This document shows, in pieces, positions 1 to 11,122 of a DNA stretch of 64,000 nucleotides. Every line of letters begins with the position of its first letter. Position 1 is the stretch's first letter. Position numbers and translations under genes: made by a program. The DNA is from Tachypleus tridentatus. Its lineage: Eukaryota; Arthropoda; Merostomata; Xiphosura; Limulidae. The stretch covers positions 161,343,290 to 161,407,289 of the forward strand of contig NC_134834.1 in assembly GCF_004210375.1 (NCBI RefSeq), given 5' to 3'. Below the pieces are notes generated by a model. That model was not told the DNA's origin. It saw nothing but the letters and a program-made list of their open reading frames with translations, and searched no databases.

Positions 1-262
1 TCGAAAATATTGTTATTTATCTTGTCTGTTGGTTTTATCCCATGAAAATAAAAGTCGTTGTTATCTTTCTTATCTGTTCTTCTTTCTTATCCCATGGAAA
101 CCAAAGTCATTGTTACCTATCTTGTATGTTGCTTTTTTTTCACATGAAAGTAGACTTCATTGTCATCAGTCTTTTTTGTTGGTTTTATTATATGGAATTC
201 AATGTTATTGTTATCTGGATTACTTAATGTTTTGTTGTTGTTTATCACATGAAAATTGACAA
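1..262. repeat. Degenerate tandem repeat, about 60 bp x 4
   Basis: Units of the kind TTATCTTGTCTGTTGGTTTTATC followed by CATGAAA recur about every 60 bases. The open frames here are by-products of the repeat. Confidence 0.7.
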
Positions 263-276
263 AAAGTGGCGAAATA

Positions 277-452
277 TGAAAATAAGAGAGATTTGAAAAA
301 CAAACCTGCAGTTAATTTTTTATAACAAGTTTTAAGCCTATTAATTTTCTTGTATGTCATCGAATAAGAGAGATTTGAAAAACGAACCTGCAGTTAATTT
401 GTTTTTATAACAAGTTTTAGGCCTATTAGTTTTCCAGTATGTCATCGAATTT
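277..452. repeat. 83-bp tandem duplication
   Basis: The string ATAAGAGAGATTTGAAAAAC starts two near-identical units ending TATGTCATCGA. Related single units are at about 892-985 and 30137-30290. Confidence 0.85.
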
Positions 453-644
453 CGAATGTTTAAATTGAAAGTTTTAAATTATTATACTGGATATATATAG
501 ATGGCATTTCATATATATTTTTTGTCTCACAACTTAAGTGATGTATTCTCGCACTGAACGAAAACATTATTGAACGGTAACCAATTGGAGACAAAAAATA
601 TAAATGAGATATTCTTTCTTTAATTCACTTATATTTGTCTTTTC

Positions 645-868
645 TTAATTTCGCGCATAGCTACCCGAGGGCTATCTGCGTTAGCCGTCCCTAATTTAGC
701 AATGTAAAATAGTTATTCATCACGACCCCCGCTAACTCTTCAGCTACTCTTTTACCATTGAATAGTAGGATTGATCGTTACTTTATAACGCCTCCACGGC
801 TGAAAGGGTTAGCATGTTTGATATGTCGAGGATTCGAACTCGCGACCCTCAGATTACGAGTCGAGTGC
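645..868 (-). mobile_element. tRNA-derived SINE
   Basis: Minus-strand copy, tail GAATTTCGCGC-type first, with GGATTCGAACTCGCGACC (box B) near 830. Its head is truncated. Confidence 0.85.
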
Positions 869-889
869 TATTCATTTATGATTTCGAGT

Positions 890-1549
890 CGCAATAGACA
901 AGTTAAGAGAAGTTTAAAAATAAGCATTAGCAGTTAACGTGTTTTTGTTACAGTTTTCAGGCCTAATAGATTTACATTTCGTTAGGTTTCGGGGGGTAAG
1001 ATATAAAGTGTCAAATAACTAAAGATAATTGTACAATAAACATAATATATTGTTGGTTTTAATTTGTTGTTGTTGTTATTTTTTACTTAACAGCTATCAC
1101 ACTCAATATTCTACAAGTCCAGGCGTGGTTTCTATGCCATATCTTTGAATTCATGAACCCGTATTTTGCGGTACTTTCCCTAAAAACGCATTCCACACTT
1201 TATGGCCGTGGGTGTGACAGCTAACCCTAACTATTCGCTGTGATAAAAGATCCCCAACTAATTGTCGAAGGGTCCTGTTAACTTATTATTTTTCATGAGT
1301 TTCTTCTTGTCCTATGATTCAAAATCACGGACAACTATGCCCAAAAAAGACACAGTCTAGGTTTACGAGACAAATTTATAACTACATAAACCATTGCTAA
1401 ATTAAAAACTAATAAATGCTACCTTCATAAATGAACCTCTGAATGTCACATGACAATAAGACAATGGCTAAATGTGAAAAAAACCACTTTATGTTAATAA
1501 AGTTAGATTCTGTTAAATTTTGAAAATGTCCTACTTCATCTCCCTGGAG
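890..1549. other. Phosphatase intron, no gene seen
   Basis: AT-rich sequence. It holds one unit of the 83-bp repeat type near 892-985 and otherwise nothing that I can assign. Confidence 0.5.
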
Positions 1550-1728
1550 GTAAAGCTACTGGACTGGTCACTACAACAAGGGTAACTCATGCCACCCCAG
1601 CAGCCATGTATGCCCATTCTGCCAGCAGATGCTGGGAATCTGATGCTAAGATGCCAGAAGATGCCCGCAATACGTGTAAAGACATCGCCAAACAACTGGT
1701 GGAAGATGAACCTGGCCGCCACATAAAT
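1550..1728 (+). CDS. Alkaline phosphatase exon with catalytic Arg and Mg-site Thr
   Basis: The exon starts in phase 1 after an AG at 1548-1549 and ends in phase 0 before GT at 1729. It reads [18 protein letters not shown] and later [15 protein letters not shown] matches the metal-site Ser/Thr loop of animal phosphatases and the Arg of ASRCW matches the catalytic arginine (R166 in placental numbering). It ends in [18 protein letters not shown], the usual helix before the VILGGG strand. No frame break is present. Confidence 0.85.
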
Positions 1729-4700
1729 GTAGGATACTTCATAAGAATCTAATTGGCGAAAATTCCAGAGGAAGTGGTTGAGACGAAGCTAGCCAGTATA
1801 TATAAACCAGTTTCATGCATTATATAAGTTTCACTGATATACTAACCTTTTATATTTCTATATTTGTGGAACGTACTTCTTAAAATAGATGATGGGTAAT
1901 TAACCCAACCAATAATTAACCTTATAACATACTTGTTACAAAGATAACATCACGTTAGAAACTGGTACATTATGAATTTGGTCAAAGGATAATGTAATTA
2001 TACTTGGTATGAAGATAATATCAACTTGGAAACTAATACATGATGAACCTGGTCAGTGGATAAGTTTATTAACAACTACAACTACAGACCTGTGATTGGC
2101 TGAAATAAACTTAAATTTACCACAGCCCTGTAACTGATTGATGTATCCTCAAATTAACAACTGCAGATTGATGATTGGCTAATTAGTCTTCAAAGTAACA
2201 ACTAAAAACCGGTGAGTGAATGATCTTTCCACATTCAAAAGTTCACACAATATTTATTTTTCCGCTGTGCTGCAAAAGTAAAAATTAGGATAAATTATTA
2301 TACTTCTTAAAACTGAAATCCTCAACAATAATTATAAACGATATAAGTAATAATACGTATTCATCCTTTATTTACCTTATTGTAGTCGTGCTATGGGAGT
2401 GAAAAGAAGAAATGTGTTAACAATAATTTTTATACAATAAATAATTGAATATGTTTAAACATAACTAATGATGTTGGCCTAACACCATTAAAATAGGTCG
2501 TTTTGAATTCAAGTTTGGTTTGTTTTGAATTTCGCGCAAAGTTACACGAGGGCTGTCTGCGCTAGCCGTCCCTAATTTAGCATTGTAAGATTAAAGGGAA
2601 GGCAGACAGTCATCACCACCTACCTCAAACTCTTGAACTACTCATTTACCAAAGAATAGTGGGATTGACCGTCAAATTATAACACCCCCACGGCTGATAA
2701 GACGAGCATGTTTGGTGTGACAGGGATTCGAACCCGCGACCCATCGGATTACTAGTCGAGTTCCTTAACCGCCTGGCCTTTGAATTCATGTATAGTTTAT
2801 ACTACATACAAGTAACCTCTGTTGTTAACAGTTCAGATTCGGGAAAACTGAAGTTCTTAACGGATACTGTAAGTTAATCTGTTATCTACATTTCAGGTTC
2901 AGGTCTTTTTATAGCTGCAGAATAACGGCTTATACGGTGGATTTGCATTTTTCATATACAAACTTTTAGTTCACAGCTCCATCATCTTTGACCGATTTGA
3001 GATCTAATTACAGTTGTGGACTCAGGAGGTGAAACCTTTTCAACTGATGTATTTAACTAATCCTTAGTCTCATAGATTAATTTACTCTAATCCTCCCTAA
3101 AATAATTTCAATTTGAGGGTAGGCTGGTAGAGATTCTGATAAGTAATAAGCTCGAATCGAGTATACGCGCTCTCTCGCCCGGCATGGCCAAGCGTGTTAA
3201 GGCGTTCGACTCGTAATCCGAGGGTCGCGGGTTCGAATTCCGGTCGCACCAAACATCCTCGCCCTTTCAGCCGCGAGGGCGTTATAATGTGTATGTGACG
3301 GTCAATCCCACTATTCGTTGGTAAAAGAGTAGCTCAAGAGTTGGCGGTGGGTGGTGATGACTAGCTGTCTTCCCTCTAGTCTTACACTGCTAAATTAGGG
3401 ACGGCTAGCGCAGATAGTCCTCGAGTAGCTTTGCGCGAAATTCAAAACATAATACGCGCTCTACGAGTGGTATTGCTGGGCACAAAAGTATAACTTTCGA
3501 AAAGAGAAAGAAAATAGTCTCACAGAATAAGATATTTTAATCCTGCCTGAACGAATTTCAAGTTAGGCTGCTATTTTGGGTCTTTTCTTTATTCTATTGT
3601 TTCTTGAAACAATCTAAACTTGCACTGTTTGTTCTTCAGGTAATACTTGGTGTAGGACGTCGTCATTTTCTGCCCAAAAGCATACGAGATCCTGAAAGTC
3701 CAGCTAACGTAGGCCGACGTGGGGACGGTAGGAACCTGATTGAAGAGTGGCATAAGGACAAAGAGGTGCGAGAACTACGACATCGTTTTGTGTGGAAGAA
3801 AGAGGACTTTGAAGTTGTTGATACTGGGAAAATCGATTACTTATTAGGTAATTTCTGTTTATTTGATTAGTTTCTAAAGATCAAGTAAGGGGTAATTCAA
3901 TTAAATAAAAAATAATTTCTTCAACTGAAATATGAAGTCATATTGGACATAAAGTCCAACAAGATGCAAAAATTATTCTAGAAGGAAAAGTGGAAGAAAG
4001 ATAACGAAAGGACGACAAAAAATGAAATGGGTGGACATTCACATCTCAGAATGCACAAGCAGGGCTCAAGACAGATATTGTTGCTTGTAATTTGCAGCCA
4101 ACTTCTGTAACTGAGATGAAACAAAAAAATACAAACGTCCATTGGAATGTTCTATTTTTTTAATTATTATTTAGTATACAAATGTATTCCGGTACTGAAG
4201 TGAAACTGTCATTAAACTGCCAGGTTCTGGTTTTCTTGCAGGTTTGTTTGGCTACTCGCACATGACTTACGAAACTGACCGCGACAGTAGTCCTAGTGGA
4301 GAACCTTCCTTGGCTGAGATGACACAAAAAGCTATTGAAATAGTCCGTAGGAACCCTCACGGGTATTTCCTATTAGTAGAAGGTAAACTTAGCCTTTGCT
4401 TTATACACGATGTCAGTTTGTTACTTGAATATAATAGAAACCACACCTAGTAAATTAGTTTAGCTGGAGATATTTTAAGGACATTGTTTGGAAATTCTGA
4501 TACGTACGTGTACGGAGATTGGTTATCCTCTGGAAATCATTTAAGCCCCAACACCATTGGCCATAGACAAACCTAATGTATTGTTCACAATTAAACTGTT
4601 AACTACGGTCGTTTATCGTACATCATCAGTTAATGTAATAATTTACAGACGCCCTCAGTTTCTTGTTGGGAGAGGGAAACTGACCTGTTGTGTTATGATT

Positions 4701-7381
4701 CTTGTTAGTCGAAGGCGACTTTAACCCTTTTTCATATATTTTTAAAATTAATTTTGATAAAAGGTGTATTTCTCTTTTTCCTCTCTCTTATTATGTAAGT
4801 TTACTTTTTTATAATCTTTGTTTGTAAAAGGTGTTCAATTTTCACACTTTAATTATATGGTTTTAGCTAATTTAATATTATGTAATATTATTACATTTCT
4901 TCACTGGTTATTACGTGAATAGCTTACTCATTCTGTGGCGAATTTAAGGTTGTGTGGGCTCAGGGGGTAATAATTTTTGTGAGTCCTACATCTTATGTAA
5001 TTTTATGGATGATACAATAAAATTATAAAAGGGCCCTCATTAAAACCATGGGCCCTGGATTTAGCCCCTACCTAAATATACCAGTGTACTCATTTCCAAA
5101 GCTATGAATACAATACAAAATAACTACTAATAAATTTAATTTCCAAAGCTATGAATATAATATAAAATAACTACTAATAAATTTAATTTCCAAAGCTATG
5201 AATATAATATAAAATAACTACTAATAAATTTAATTTCCAAAGTTATGAATACAATATAAAATAACTACTAATAAATTTAATTTCCAAAGTTATGAATACA
5301 ATATAAAATAACTACTAATAAATTTAATTTCCAAAGTTATGAATACAATATAAAATAACTATCCACTTTTTTAACTTGCTAACTTATTTTCATAAACTAA
5401 TTCATAATATAAAGTATCATAACATTAAACTGTTATGCACTAAGTCACGAAACCTACCAAAGTTCGTAAAAATAACGTCTAGTAAAATAATGCTCTATTT
5501 TATCACCAGGTGGCCGAATAGACCATGCCCACCACTTTAACAATGCTTATCGGGCTCTCACGGACACATTGGCACTAGAGAGCGCTGTAAATAAAGTGTT
5601 AGAGATGACAAGAGAAGATGACACTTTAATTGTTGTGACTTCAGATCATTCGCACGTGTTTACTTTTGGTGGTCACCCTAAACGAGGAAATCCAATTTTA
5701 GGTATTTGGAAATTTTACCTTATAATTCTGTAAAATTGATTTGTATTGAGTGACAATACTAAAACAGAGTGACGAATATAACAACAAAAAAAAAAACAAA
5801 ATAAGATGTGTTTAAGGAAATTATGTTGACTAATTGTTTTTCATCCCACTTAATAAACTTTATTTTGCAGTTTTAAAATAATAATGAAAAAACAATTGGA
5901 GTACTTGAAAATTAAATTTTCAAGGATTTGAAAAGTTTCTTAAGTTCGTGTTATTCGATGTTACTGTTAAATTCGAGTATGAATGTCGTATTCGAGAAAA
6001 CACCATTTTTAATACTAATTGCACATTACTTGTCTTGAGTTGAAGTTTGGAAAAGTTTTAATCCTGAATTGTACGTTTTGTTCTAAAAATCTCATTTTTA
6101 ACCAAAAGAAAAATGATAACTTTACCATTGAAAACATAACTTTAGTTAGTTATAATTCCCCATGATTTAATCAAAAAAGAAATTGTATGTGTGTTTCTCG
6201 TCGCTAACACTAACTGAAACGGACCTGGGTATAGTAGAAATTTCCCGTTAGGGAGAAGAATCTTGCAGGCGTCGACACTGGTAAGACTTTACAAGACATT
6301 ATAGTTCAATTAGGCTTACCTTAGTATCAGTTCATTATGAAATTTCTTATAATACGATTAGGCTTACCGATATTCTACCGGTGGACAACAAATTTATGCA
6401 CCTCAAGCAACCGTTGCGAATTAAATTATAATATTTGTTTTATTATTTGATAAATGAAAATGTCCTAATGTTTTATTTTAATAATTATATATCTTTTGTC
6501 CAAAAATTTAAAAAATCTTAAATTATTTGCTTTCCTGGCTCAAGCATGGCCAAGTGGTTACGGCGCTTGACTTATAATCTAAGGGTCGCAGGTTCGAATC
6601 CTTGTCACACCACACATCCTTGCCCTTTCAGCCGTGGAGGCGTTATAGCGTGACTGTCAATCCCACTATTCGCTGGTAAAAGAGTAGCCCATGAGTTGGC
6701 GGTGTGTGATGATGACTAGCTACCTTCCATCTAGTCTTATACTGCTAAATTAGGGACGGCAAGCTCAAATAGCCATCGTGTAGCTTTGCGCGAAATTAAA
6801 AAAACAAACACATATTTGCATTCCTTTTATGAATATAGAGAATACAAGACATATAAAACTACAAAATAAACCCTATTTTTGGTTTCAGTTTTGTTTGAAG
6901 AAATCAAATATTTAACTGATAGAATTCGGATATAAAATGATCGTAAAATACATTAATTTAAAGTTATATTTACATGCCATTATATCAGATTAAATTGAAA
7001 ATTACAAAATATATGGAATATAATAATGAATATTAAAATATGTAATTTAGCAGTTCGTTCTAGTTATGGTTGATTTTTAGTGACTTCGACTTCCAGAACA
7101 TAAAAATTACGTGGAACAGTCGGCGGGAAGATGTCACGGTATACGCCCATCGACCTATGTCTCACCTTTTCAGGGGTGTGTTCGAGCAAACCTACATACC
7201 TCACGCTATGGCTTACGCTGCGTGCATCGGTCCTAACAAAGATACGTGCGATCGAGGGCGACACAACTACCAAACACAGAGTCGTGACTGCCCACCTGTA
7301 GAAGAAAAGGATACTTCAAATTGGAGTAACAGGGGTGTGAAGAAAATAGTCCCATTTCCTTATGGTGCGTGGTTATTGTAA
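1550..7381 (+). CDS. Alkaline phosphatase gene, 3' part (six exons; 5' exons lie before the window)
   Basis: The spliced exons (1550-1728, 3640-3847, 4242-4382, 5510-5701, about 6150-6280, 7081-about 7361) encode a membrane-type alkaline phosphatase, a zinc/magnesium phosphomonoesterase usually GPI-anchored outside the cell. Visible family motifs are [55 protein letters not shown] and AYAACIG, in family order. The nucleophile-serine exon and signal peptide would lie upstream, outside the window. Introns have GT-AG borders and agreeing phases for the first four exons. The last two exons have frame irregularities and the usual ETHGGEDV zinc-ligand motif is replaced. So it may be a decaying or non-catalytic paralog, or the assembly may carry indel errors there. 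Recognised by motif, not by search. The family call is firm; functionality is doubtful. Confidence 0.85.
1729..2521. other. Phosphatase intron with degenerate short repeats
   Basis: Phrases such as AACTGGTACATTATGAATTTGG and AACTAATACATGATGAACCTGG recur at about 70-base steps between 1900 and 2240, an old tandem repeat. No coding sequence is visible. Confidence 0.5.
2522..2778 (-). mobile_element. tRNA-derived SINE
   Basis: Full minus-strand copy from the TTTTGAATTTCGCGC tail to the GCCTGGCC head, in a phosphatase intron. Confidence 0.88.
3177..3448 (+). mobile_element. tRNA-derived SINE, near consensus
   Basis: The head GCCCGGCATGGCC, anticodon-like CGACTCGTAATC (tRNA-Thr(CGT)-like), box B GGGTTCGAATTCC, body GTTGGCGGTGGGTGGTGATG and tail GCGCGAAATTCAAAAC are all clear. 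It is a good reference copy for the family. Confidence 0.92.
3640..3847 (+). CDS. Alkaline phosphatase exon ([12 protein letters not shown] region)
   Basis: The acceptor is TTCTTCAG at 3639 and the donor is GGTAAT at 3848. The exon reads [14 protein letters not shown] to KIDYLLG. VILGxGR and DYLLG are strand motifs of the family, and phase 0 entry matches the preceding exon. The spacing between the two motifs is typical of the family. The exon is intact. Confidence 0.85.
3955..4085 (+). mobile_element. LINE ORF2 3' fragment
   Basis: Two adjacent frames read [10 protein letters not shown] and [18 protein letters not shown]. This matches the GKxxGRRxRGRQxxRWxDxI motif at the end of many LINE reverse-transcriptase ORFs. 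It lies in a phosphatase intron and is short and frame-shifted. Confidence 0.5.
4242..4382 (+). CDS. Alkaline phosphatase exon ([10 protein letters not shown] to FLLVEG)
   Basis: Phase 1 at both ends with borders TTGCAG/GT and G/GTAAAC. It reads [14 protein letters not shown], then [17 protein letters not shown] and FLLVEG. The closing VEG carries the magnesium-ligand glutamate (E311 in placental numbering). SLxEM is a family signature. No breaks. Confidence 0.85.
5092..5362. repeat. 47-bp minisatellite, about 5.7 copies
   Basis: Units begin TTTCCAAAGCTATGAATA and end ACTAATAAATTTAA. They are nearly identical, in a phosphatase intron. Confidence 0.95.
5510..5701 (+). CDS. Alkaline phosphatase exon with zinc ligands
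   Basis: The exon continues [17 protein letters not shown] and ends [27 protein letters not shown] contains the Asp and His that bind one zinc, and SDHSH contains the Asp-His pair that binds the other. All of these residues are present, so the central catalytic core is complete at sequence level. Borders are TCACCAG at 5509 and G/GTATTT at 5702, phase 1 at both ends. Confidence 0.87.
6150..6280 (+). CDS. Probable alkaline phosphatase exon with broken frame (NGPGY)
   Basis: NGPGYSRNF reads at 6218-6244, a signature found after PYxxLxYxN in the family. The piece just upstream ([12 protein letters not shown]) fits the expected strand only in another frame, and the end (EKNLAGVDT, before GTAAGA at 6281) fits only in a third. 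So at least two frame changes lie within about 110 bases of this host gene. The start is uncertain. Either the exon is decaying or the assembly has base-count errors. Confidence 0.5.
6538..6812 (+). mobile_element. tRNA-derived SINE
   Basis: Full plus-strand copy in a phosphatase intron, between exon 5 and exon 6. The head starts CTCAAGCATGGCC. Confidence 0.88.
7081..7381 (+). CDS. Alkaline phosphatase C-terminal exon, zinc-ligand motif altered
   Basis: After an AG at 7079-7080 the frame reads [11 protein letters not shown], then [35 protein letters not shown] and a polar tail to TAA at 7381. A possible donor GTGCGT at about 7362 would instead lead to a separate GPI-signal exon, which I did not find. 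The family has ETHGGEDV here, whose His binds zinc; this copy reads NSRREDV and has no His. The phase from the preceding exon does not match. Family identity is clear from the AYAACIG region. Confidence 0.75.
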
Positions 7382-7743
7382 CAATTTTGTTTGAGTGGTG
7401 GAATGTGAAATGTTATATAAGTCTTCGCATGCAATGAATGTTACCTAAGTCAGTATAAAGACCTGATATAAACACGCGAAAGTAACTGATATAGAAGCAT
7501 AACCAACCACCACTGACCAACTAATTGTATTAATACGGTACGCTGTTGTTAGACTTTCTGTCCATAGGAACCAAATAAGTGCGTGGAGAAAAATAATAGT
7601 CAAAGTTGTTCTTTTGTTAATTCGAAGTGGATTATGCTTAGTTTTAAAGACAAATACAGTTGAACTCGTGTGGATGTTAATTAGAATAATAATGTTCGGT
7701 TATGTACAAATGTAGAATGAATGCTTATCTGGTGGAATGGTAA

Positions 7744-7908
7744 CAACTCAGATAGAGGTGATAGAACAGTTCTGATGGATTCTGTAATTCTTATACAACA
7801 ACTCAGATAAGGGTGATAAGACAGTTCTGATGGATTCTGTAATTCTTATACAACAACTCAGATAAGGGTGATAGGACAGTTCTGATGGATTCTGTAATTC
7901 TTATACGT
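7744..7908. repeat. 55-bp minisatellite, 3 copies
   Basis: Units start CAACTCAGATA and end TCTGTAATTCTTATA, with starts at 7744, 7799 and 7854. Confidence 0.95.
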
Positions 7909-8215
7909 GTGGTTTTAAAGGAATAATGGAGTCTTCATATTTTATTGGTGCAATTTGAGTTGAATAATATATTGTTATAAAATAAGGTGGGTGTGGTTTG
8001 AGAGGAATAAAGGATTGTTGTCAGATTAGGTGGGTGTGGTTTGAAAGGAATATAGAATTGTTGTTAGATTAAGTGGGTGTAGTTTGAAAATCAGGTGAAT
8101 GTGACGTAAGGAATAATATATTTTTATCAGATCAATGGGTGTGGTTTGAGCGAAATAATAGAATGTTGTCCAATTATGTGAGCACAGTTTGAAAAGAGTA
8201 ACGAAGTGTTGACAA
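7909..8215. repeat. Degenerate tandem repeat, about 40-55 bp
   Basis: The core GGTGGGTGTGGTTTGA plus GGAATA plus TTGTTGTCAGATTA recurs about six times with strong variation. It directly follows the 55-bp array. Confidence 0.75.
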
Positions 8216-8437
8216 ATCGATTATTAATTAATTTAATCTATAATAAAGTGCGTAGTATAAAAAATAAATTTATTTCTTCATTTGAATAAACTTTATTTAT
8301 AATTTATCAATATCATTGTCACAATGTAACCACGAATTACGAAGAATTATATTAAAAAAGATTATCAAAGATGTAGTTTAGAATGATTCAGACAATGCAA
8401 ATGTAGCTTAATTTAAATCTACTAACTAAATTTATAT

Positions 8438-8650
8438 GGCCCGGCATGGCCTAGCGCGTTAAGGCGTGCGCTTCGTAATCTGAGGGTCGCAGGTTCGCGC
8501 CCGAATCGCGCCAAACATGCTCGCCCTCCCAGCCGTGGGGGCGTTATAATGTGACGGTTAATCCCACTATTTGTTGGTACAAGAGTTGGCGGTGGGTGGT
8601 GATGACTAGCTGCCTTCCCTCTAGTCTTGCACTACTAAATTAGGGACGGC
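8438..8650 (+). mobile_element. tRNA-derived SINE, 3' end replaced
   Basis: The head and body are normal up to TTAGGGACGGC. The usual AGATAGCCCTCGAGTAGC tail is replaced by an unrelated segment (8651-8762). Confidence 0.85.
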
Positions 8651-8762
8651 TCGGTGCAGTGGGCTAACAACCCACTCACTTAAATACCTGTTCATGAAAC
8701 TGCAAGTGATTGTGGCCCTATGTTCCTTGACGGAATCGAGTGGTAGATGAATGAATGAACTA
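8651..8762 (+). mobile_element. Fragment fused to a SINE, ending in a short GAAT repeat
   Basis: After GGGACGGC the SINE sequence stops and a different sequence begins (GGTGCAGTGGGCTAACAACC ... ATGAATGAATGAA). A short tetranucleotide tail is typical of some LINE 3' ends, so this may be a LINE tail joined to the SINE body. Confidence 0.35.
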
Positions 8763-9946
8763 AATTTATAGATTGGAAGTGAGATTGATATGTGTAGGAG
8801 AATATAGGAGCAGGTAGGAACATACTACAATAATTGTTTATGTTTTGTTTTTTTTATCATTGTAATACACTTGCACCGGAGAACGTTATCCTACTTAAGC
8901 AGGATGGGTAAAATTGTTACTACCATCTTTAGATATTACAAACAAACGGATTACTAGCAAGTAGCTGAGATTTAGTGTGACTACGAACCAGGTGCGTAGC
9001 CAGCACTACAGAGGGTTTTATTTTCCAATACAATGTGCGCTTTATTTTCTACCCCATTAATGTACGTGATTTACATAAAAACGTTCGTGTTCATTTTAAA
9101 ACCTGAAAATAATGGACCTTTTCCACTACTGAATATTGGGATGTTTGCACACACACACACACATACTCGAGCTACGCCTCTACCAATAACATATCGTGGC
9201 TACCACAAAATAGCTACATAAATCACGTCTTCCCAATGAATGTCGTAATGTTAGTAGACATAGTCTGAACACACAATAACTACGAATCATTTGGGTCAAC
9301 AAACTGTACAGACGATCATATCAATCAAAGAAAAAACAACAACTATGTCTCCGCGTGACCGCTAAAATATGTCGTTAACCATTGCAGATTAATTGTGACC
9401 CAAGTGTCCAGCAACAAATATATTATTCTTCGCTACTATTAACAAGTCCATTATTGTCCGTCATAAAGCAACTGTGACCAACGTGACCTCTGAAATACAT
9501 TTTAATGTCTACTGCTGAATAACAAGTATGTATATTATTGACCACTAACAAGAATATTACTATTCACAACCAAATAAGCGTAATCTGCGTGACCGGCTGT
9601 TGTAAGGTCGCAGCTAATCTTATTATTATGCTAAGAGTACGTATGTTAGCGACGAGTGTTGCTGACTGGTTATTATCCCTCTGGTCAGGATTGTTAATTG
9701 GACTTGTATAGAACCTTAATAACGTACCTGAAATGACTTATGATTCTAACTGCAGTAGGATCTATACAGAGCAGTAACAATGTACCCGAGAGCCCTAAAG
9801 CATAATTACTATTGGACCCTTTGTGTTAAAATGCAAAGCTTAGCAATGGGCTATCTGAAACTTGCCCACCATAATTATACAAACCCATATTTTTAGAATA
9901 TAAGCCATCGAGCTTACAGCCGAGTCAATGGAGACTCCTTTAGTAA
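8763..9946. other. Intergenic, nothing assigned
   Basis: AT-rich sequence with a short CA run near 9150. No exon or repeat family that I can name. Confidence 0.5.
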
Positions 9947-10100
9947 TGCCACAGTGGCCCCATGGTTAAGGAACTCGATTCCCAACCTGGGGTCGTGAGT
10001 TCGTATCCCGTCACCAAAAACGTCTTCATCATCAGTGAGCAGAGCACGACTACCTCATTGTGTAGCTCTGTGCTTAACAATCTAACAAAAAATGCATCAA
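9947..10100 (+). mobile_element. Third tRNA-like SINE family
   Basis: The sequence has a tRNA-like head (CAGTGGCCCCATGGTTAAGG, box B GAGTTCGTATCCC) but a different body, ending TGTAGCTCTGTGCTTAAC. It is clearly distinct from the abundant family. Confidence 0.6.
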
Positions 10101-10681
10101 CAAAAATTCCATTGTGCAAATATCAAAACGTTGCAAAGCGTCAGTAATTAGTTTTAACTTTAATCGTTTTTACTTGTTTTACTTGACTATTACTGAGAAA
10201 AAGTAAAAAAGAAAGTGAAACATGGAGTTTGTTATAGAAAAAGGCTTAAATACACAAACATTTCATCTGAATATAGTTGGGTTTGTTCAGCTTTCCATCC
10301 GAACTTATCCTTTATATTTCTGTCTGCAGGAAGGAATTCAATATCTCGAGTTGAATTTTAAAATTGCAGCTGGACCTGTAATCTGGCAAAAGAGAAACCT
10401 TGTTTAAGCCAAGATTCAAATTCGTAATAATTTTTCACAGAGCGTCGTGTAGCGATATATAAACAGACATTCAACACAGAAACACATCATGTGGCTCTTG
10501 CTACGGTGTTTCTAATTTGTCATATTCAACAGTGATCCAGTATTTTCAGCATAACTTACTTTCGCATAATTCGCACGAGTTGTTCAAATTTAAAAATGGA
10601 GAGCTTCACTCTAACAACACGTTTAAAATTATATGCGAAAAATACAACATTTTTCAAATAAACAAAATTATAAATACATAG

Positions 10682-10858
10682 TTAACATTCATAAACATTT
10701 AGCTTCTTCCTGTCGTTGTTCTCAACGATGATGATGGAAAACTTTTCTCTACGGAACATGTTGGCAACCATCTTTTCCCAGTCTGGTGCTAAGCCTGTGT
10801 AATGATCTGGGTCGTCTTGGATCTCTTGTAGACAAACTTCTGTGCTGTGGGTCTGGAA
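10682..10858 (-). other. Unassigned open frame next to the hAT fragment
   Basis: The minus strand carries 58 codons reading THSTEVCLQEIQDDPDHYTG, then DWEKMVANMFRREKFSIIIV, ending at TAA (10682-10684). It is in a different frame from the hAT fragment. I do not recognise it. It could be a terminal exon or part of the same dead element. Confidence 0.25.
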
Positions 10859-11122
10859 ACATCACCTTTACAAGCTGTGTGAAGTGGCCCGCCACGGTTA
10901 AGGAAAGGTTGTGTTTAACAATGAAGTTGGCAAACAGAGTCTCGGCTGGACTACTTGGTCCACATTACCGTTATTGCTGCCAAACGTCGTGTTTGTGGGA
11001 TGGGGTCTGGGTGTGTTTAACGAAGTCATTCCTGCCACCATAAGGAATCTTGAAGTCCAGTTTACAGGAGCTGCAACGGGCACAGTCTGTCCCCTTCTCA
11101 CTTGATGTGCACCACCTAAGAT
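10840..11122 (-). pseudogene. hAT-type transposase N-terminal fragment
   Basis: On the minus strand one frame reads CARCSSCKLDFKIPYGGRND and KHTQTPSHKHDVW, then after two in-frame stops ETLFANFIVKHNLSLTVAGH and KVMFPD. Zinc-finger-like C-x2-C followed by a His-rich part and an ETLF...VEHNLPF-type segment is typical of hAT-derived transposases and genes domesticated from them. The copy is short and broken. Confidence 0.6.

Noticed and set aside
3177-3250. tRNA gene (Thr-like, anticodon CGT)
   Set aside because: The tRNA-like head continues into the SINE body and the stems are imperfect, so it is a SINE promoter and not a working tRNA.
7064-7273. Minus-strand open frame over the phosphatase last exon
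   Set aside because: It is a shadow of the coding plus strand, which carries the recognisable AYAACIG region.
9033-9221. A 62-codon open frame
   Set aside because: It ends in a CA-repeat peptide (THTHTH), with no homology or context.
10222-10407. Possible GPI-signal exon for the phosphatase
   Set aside because: No hydrophobic C-terminal run and no matching splice phase; 3 kb away with no support.
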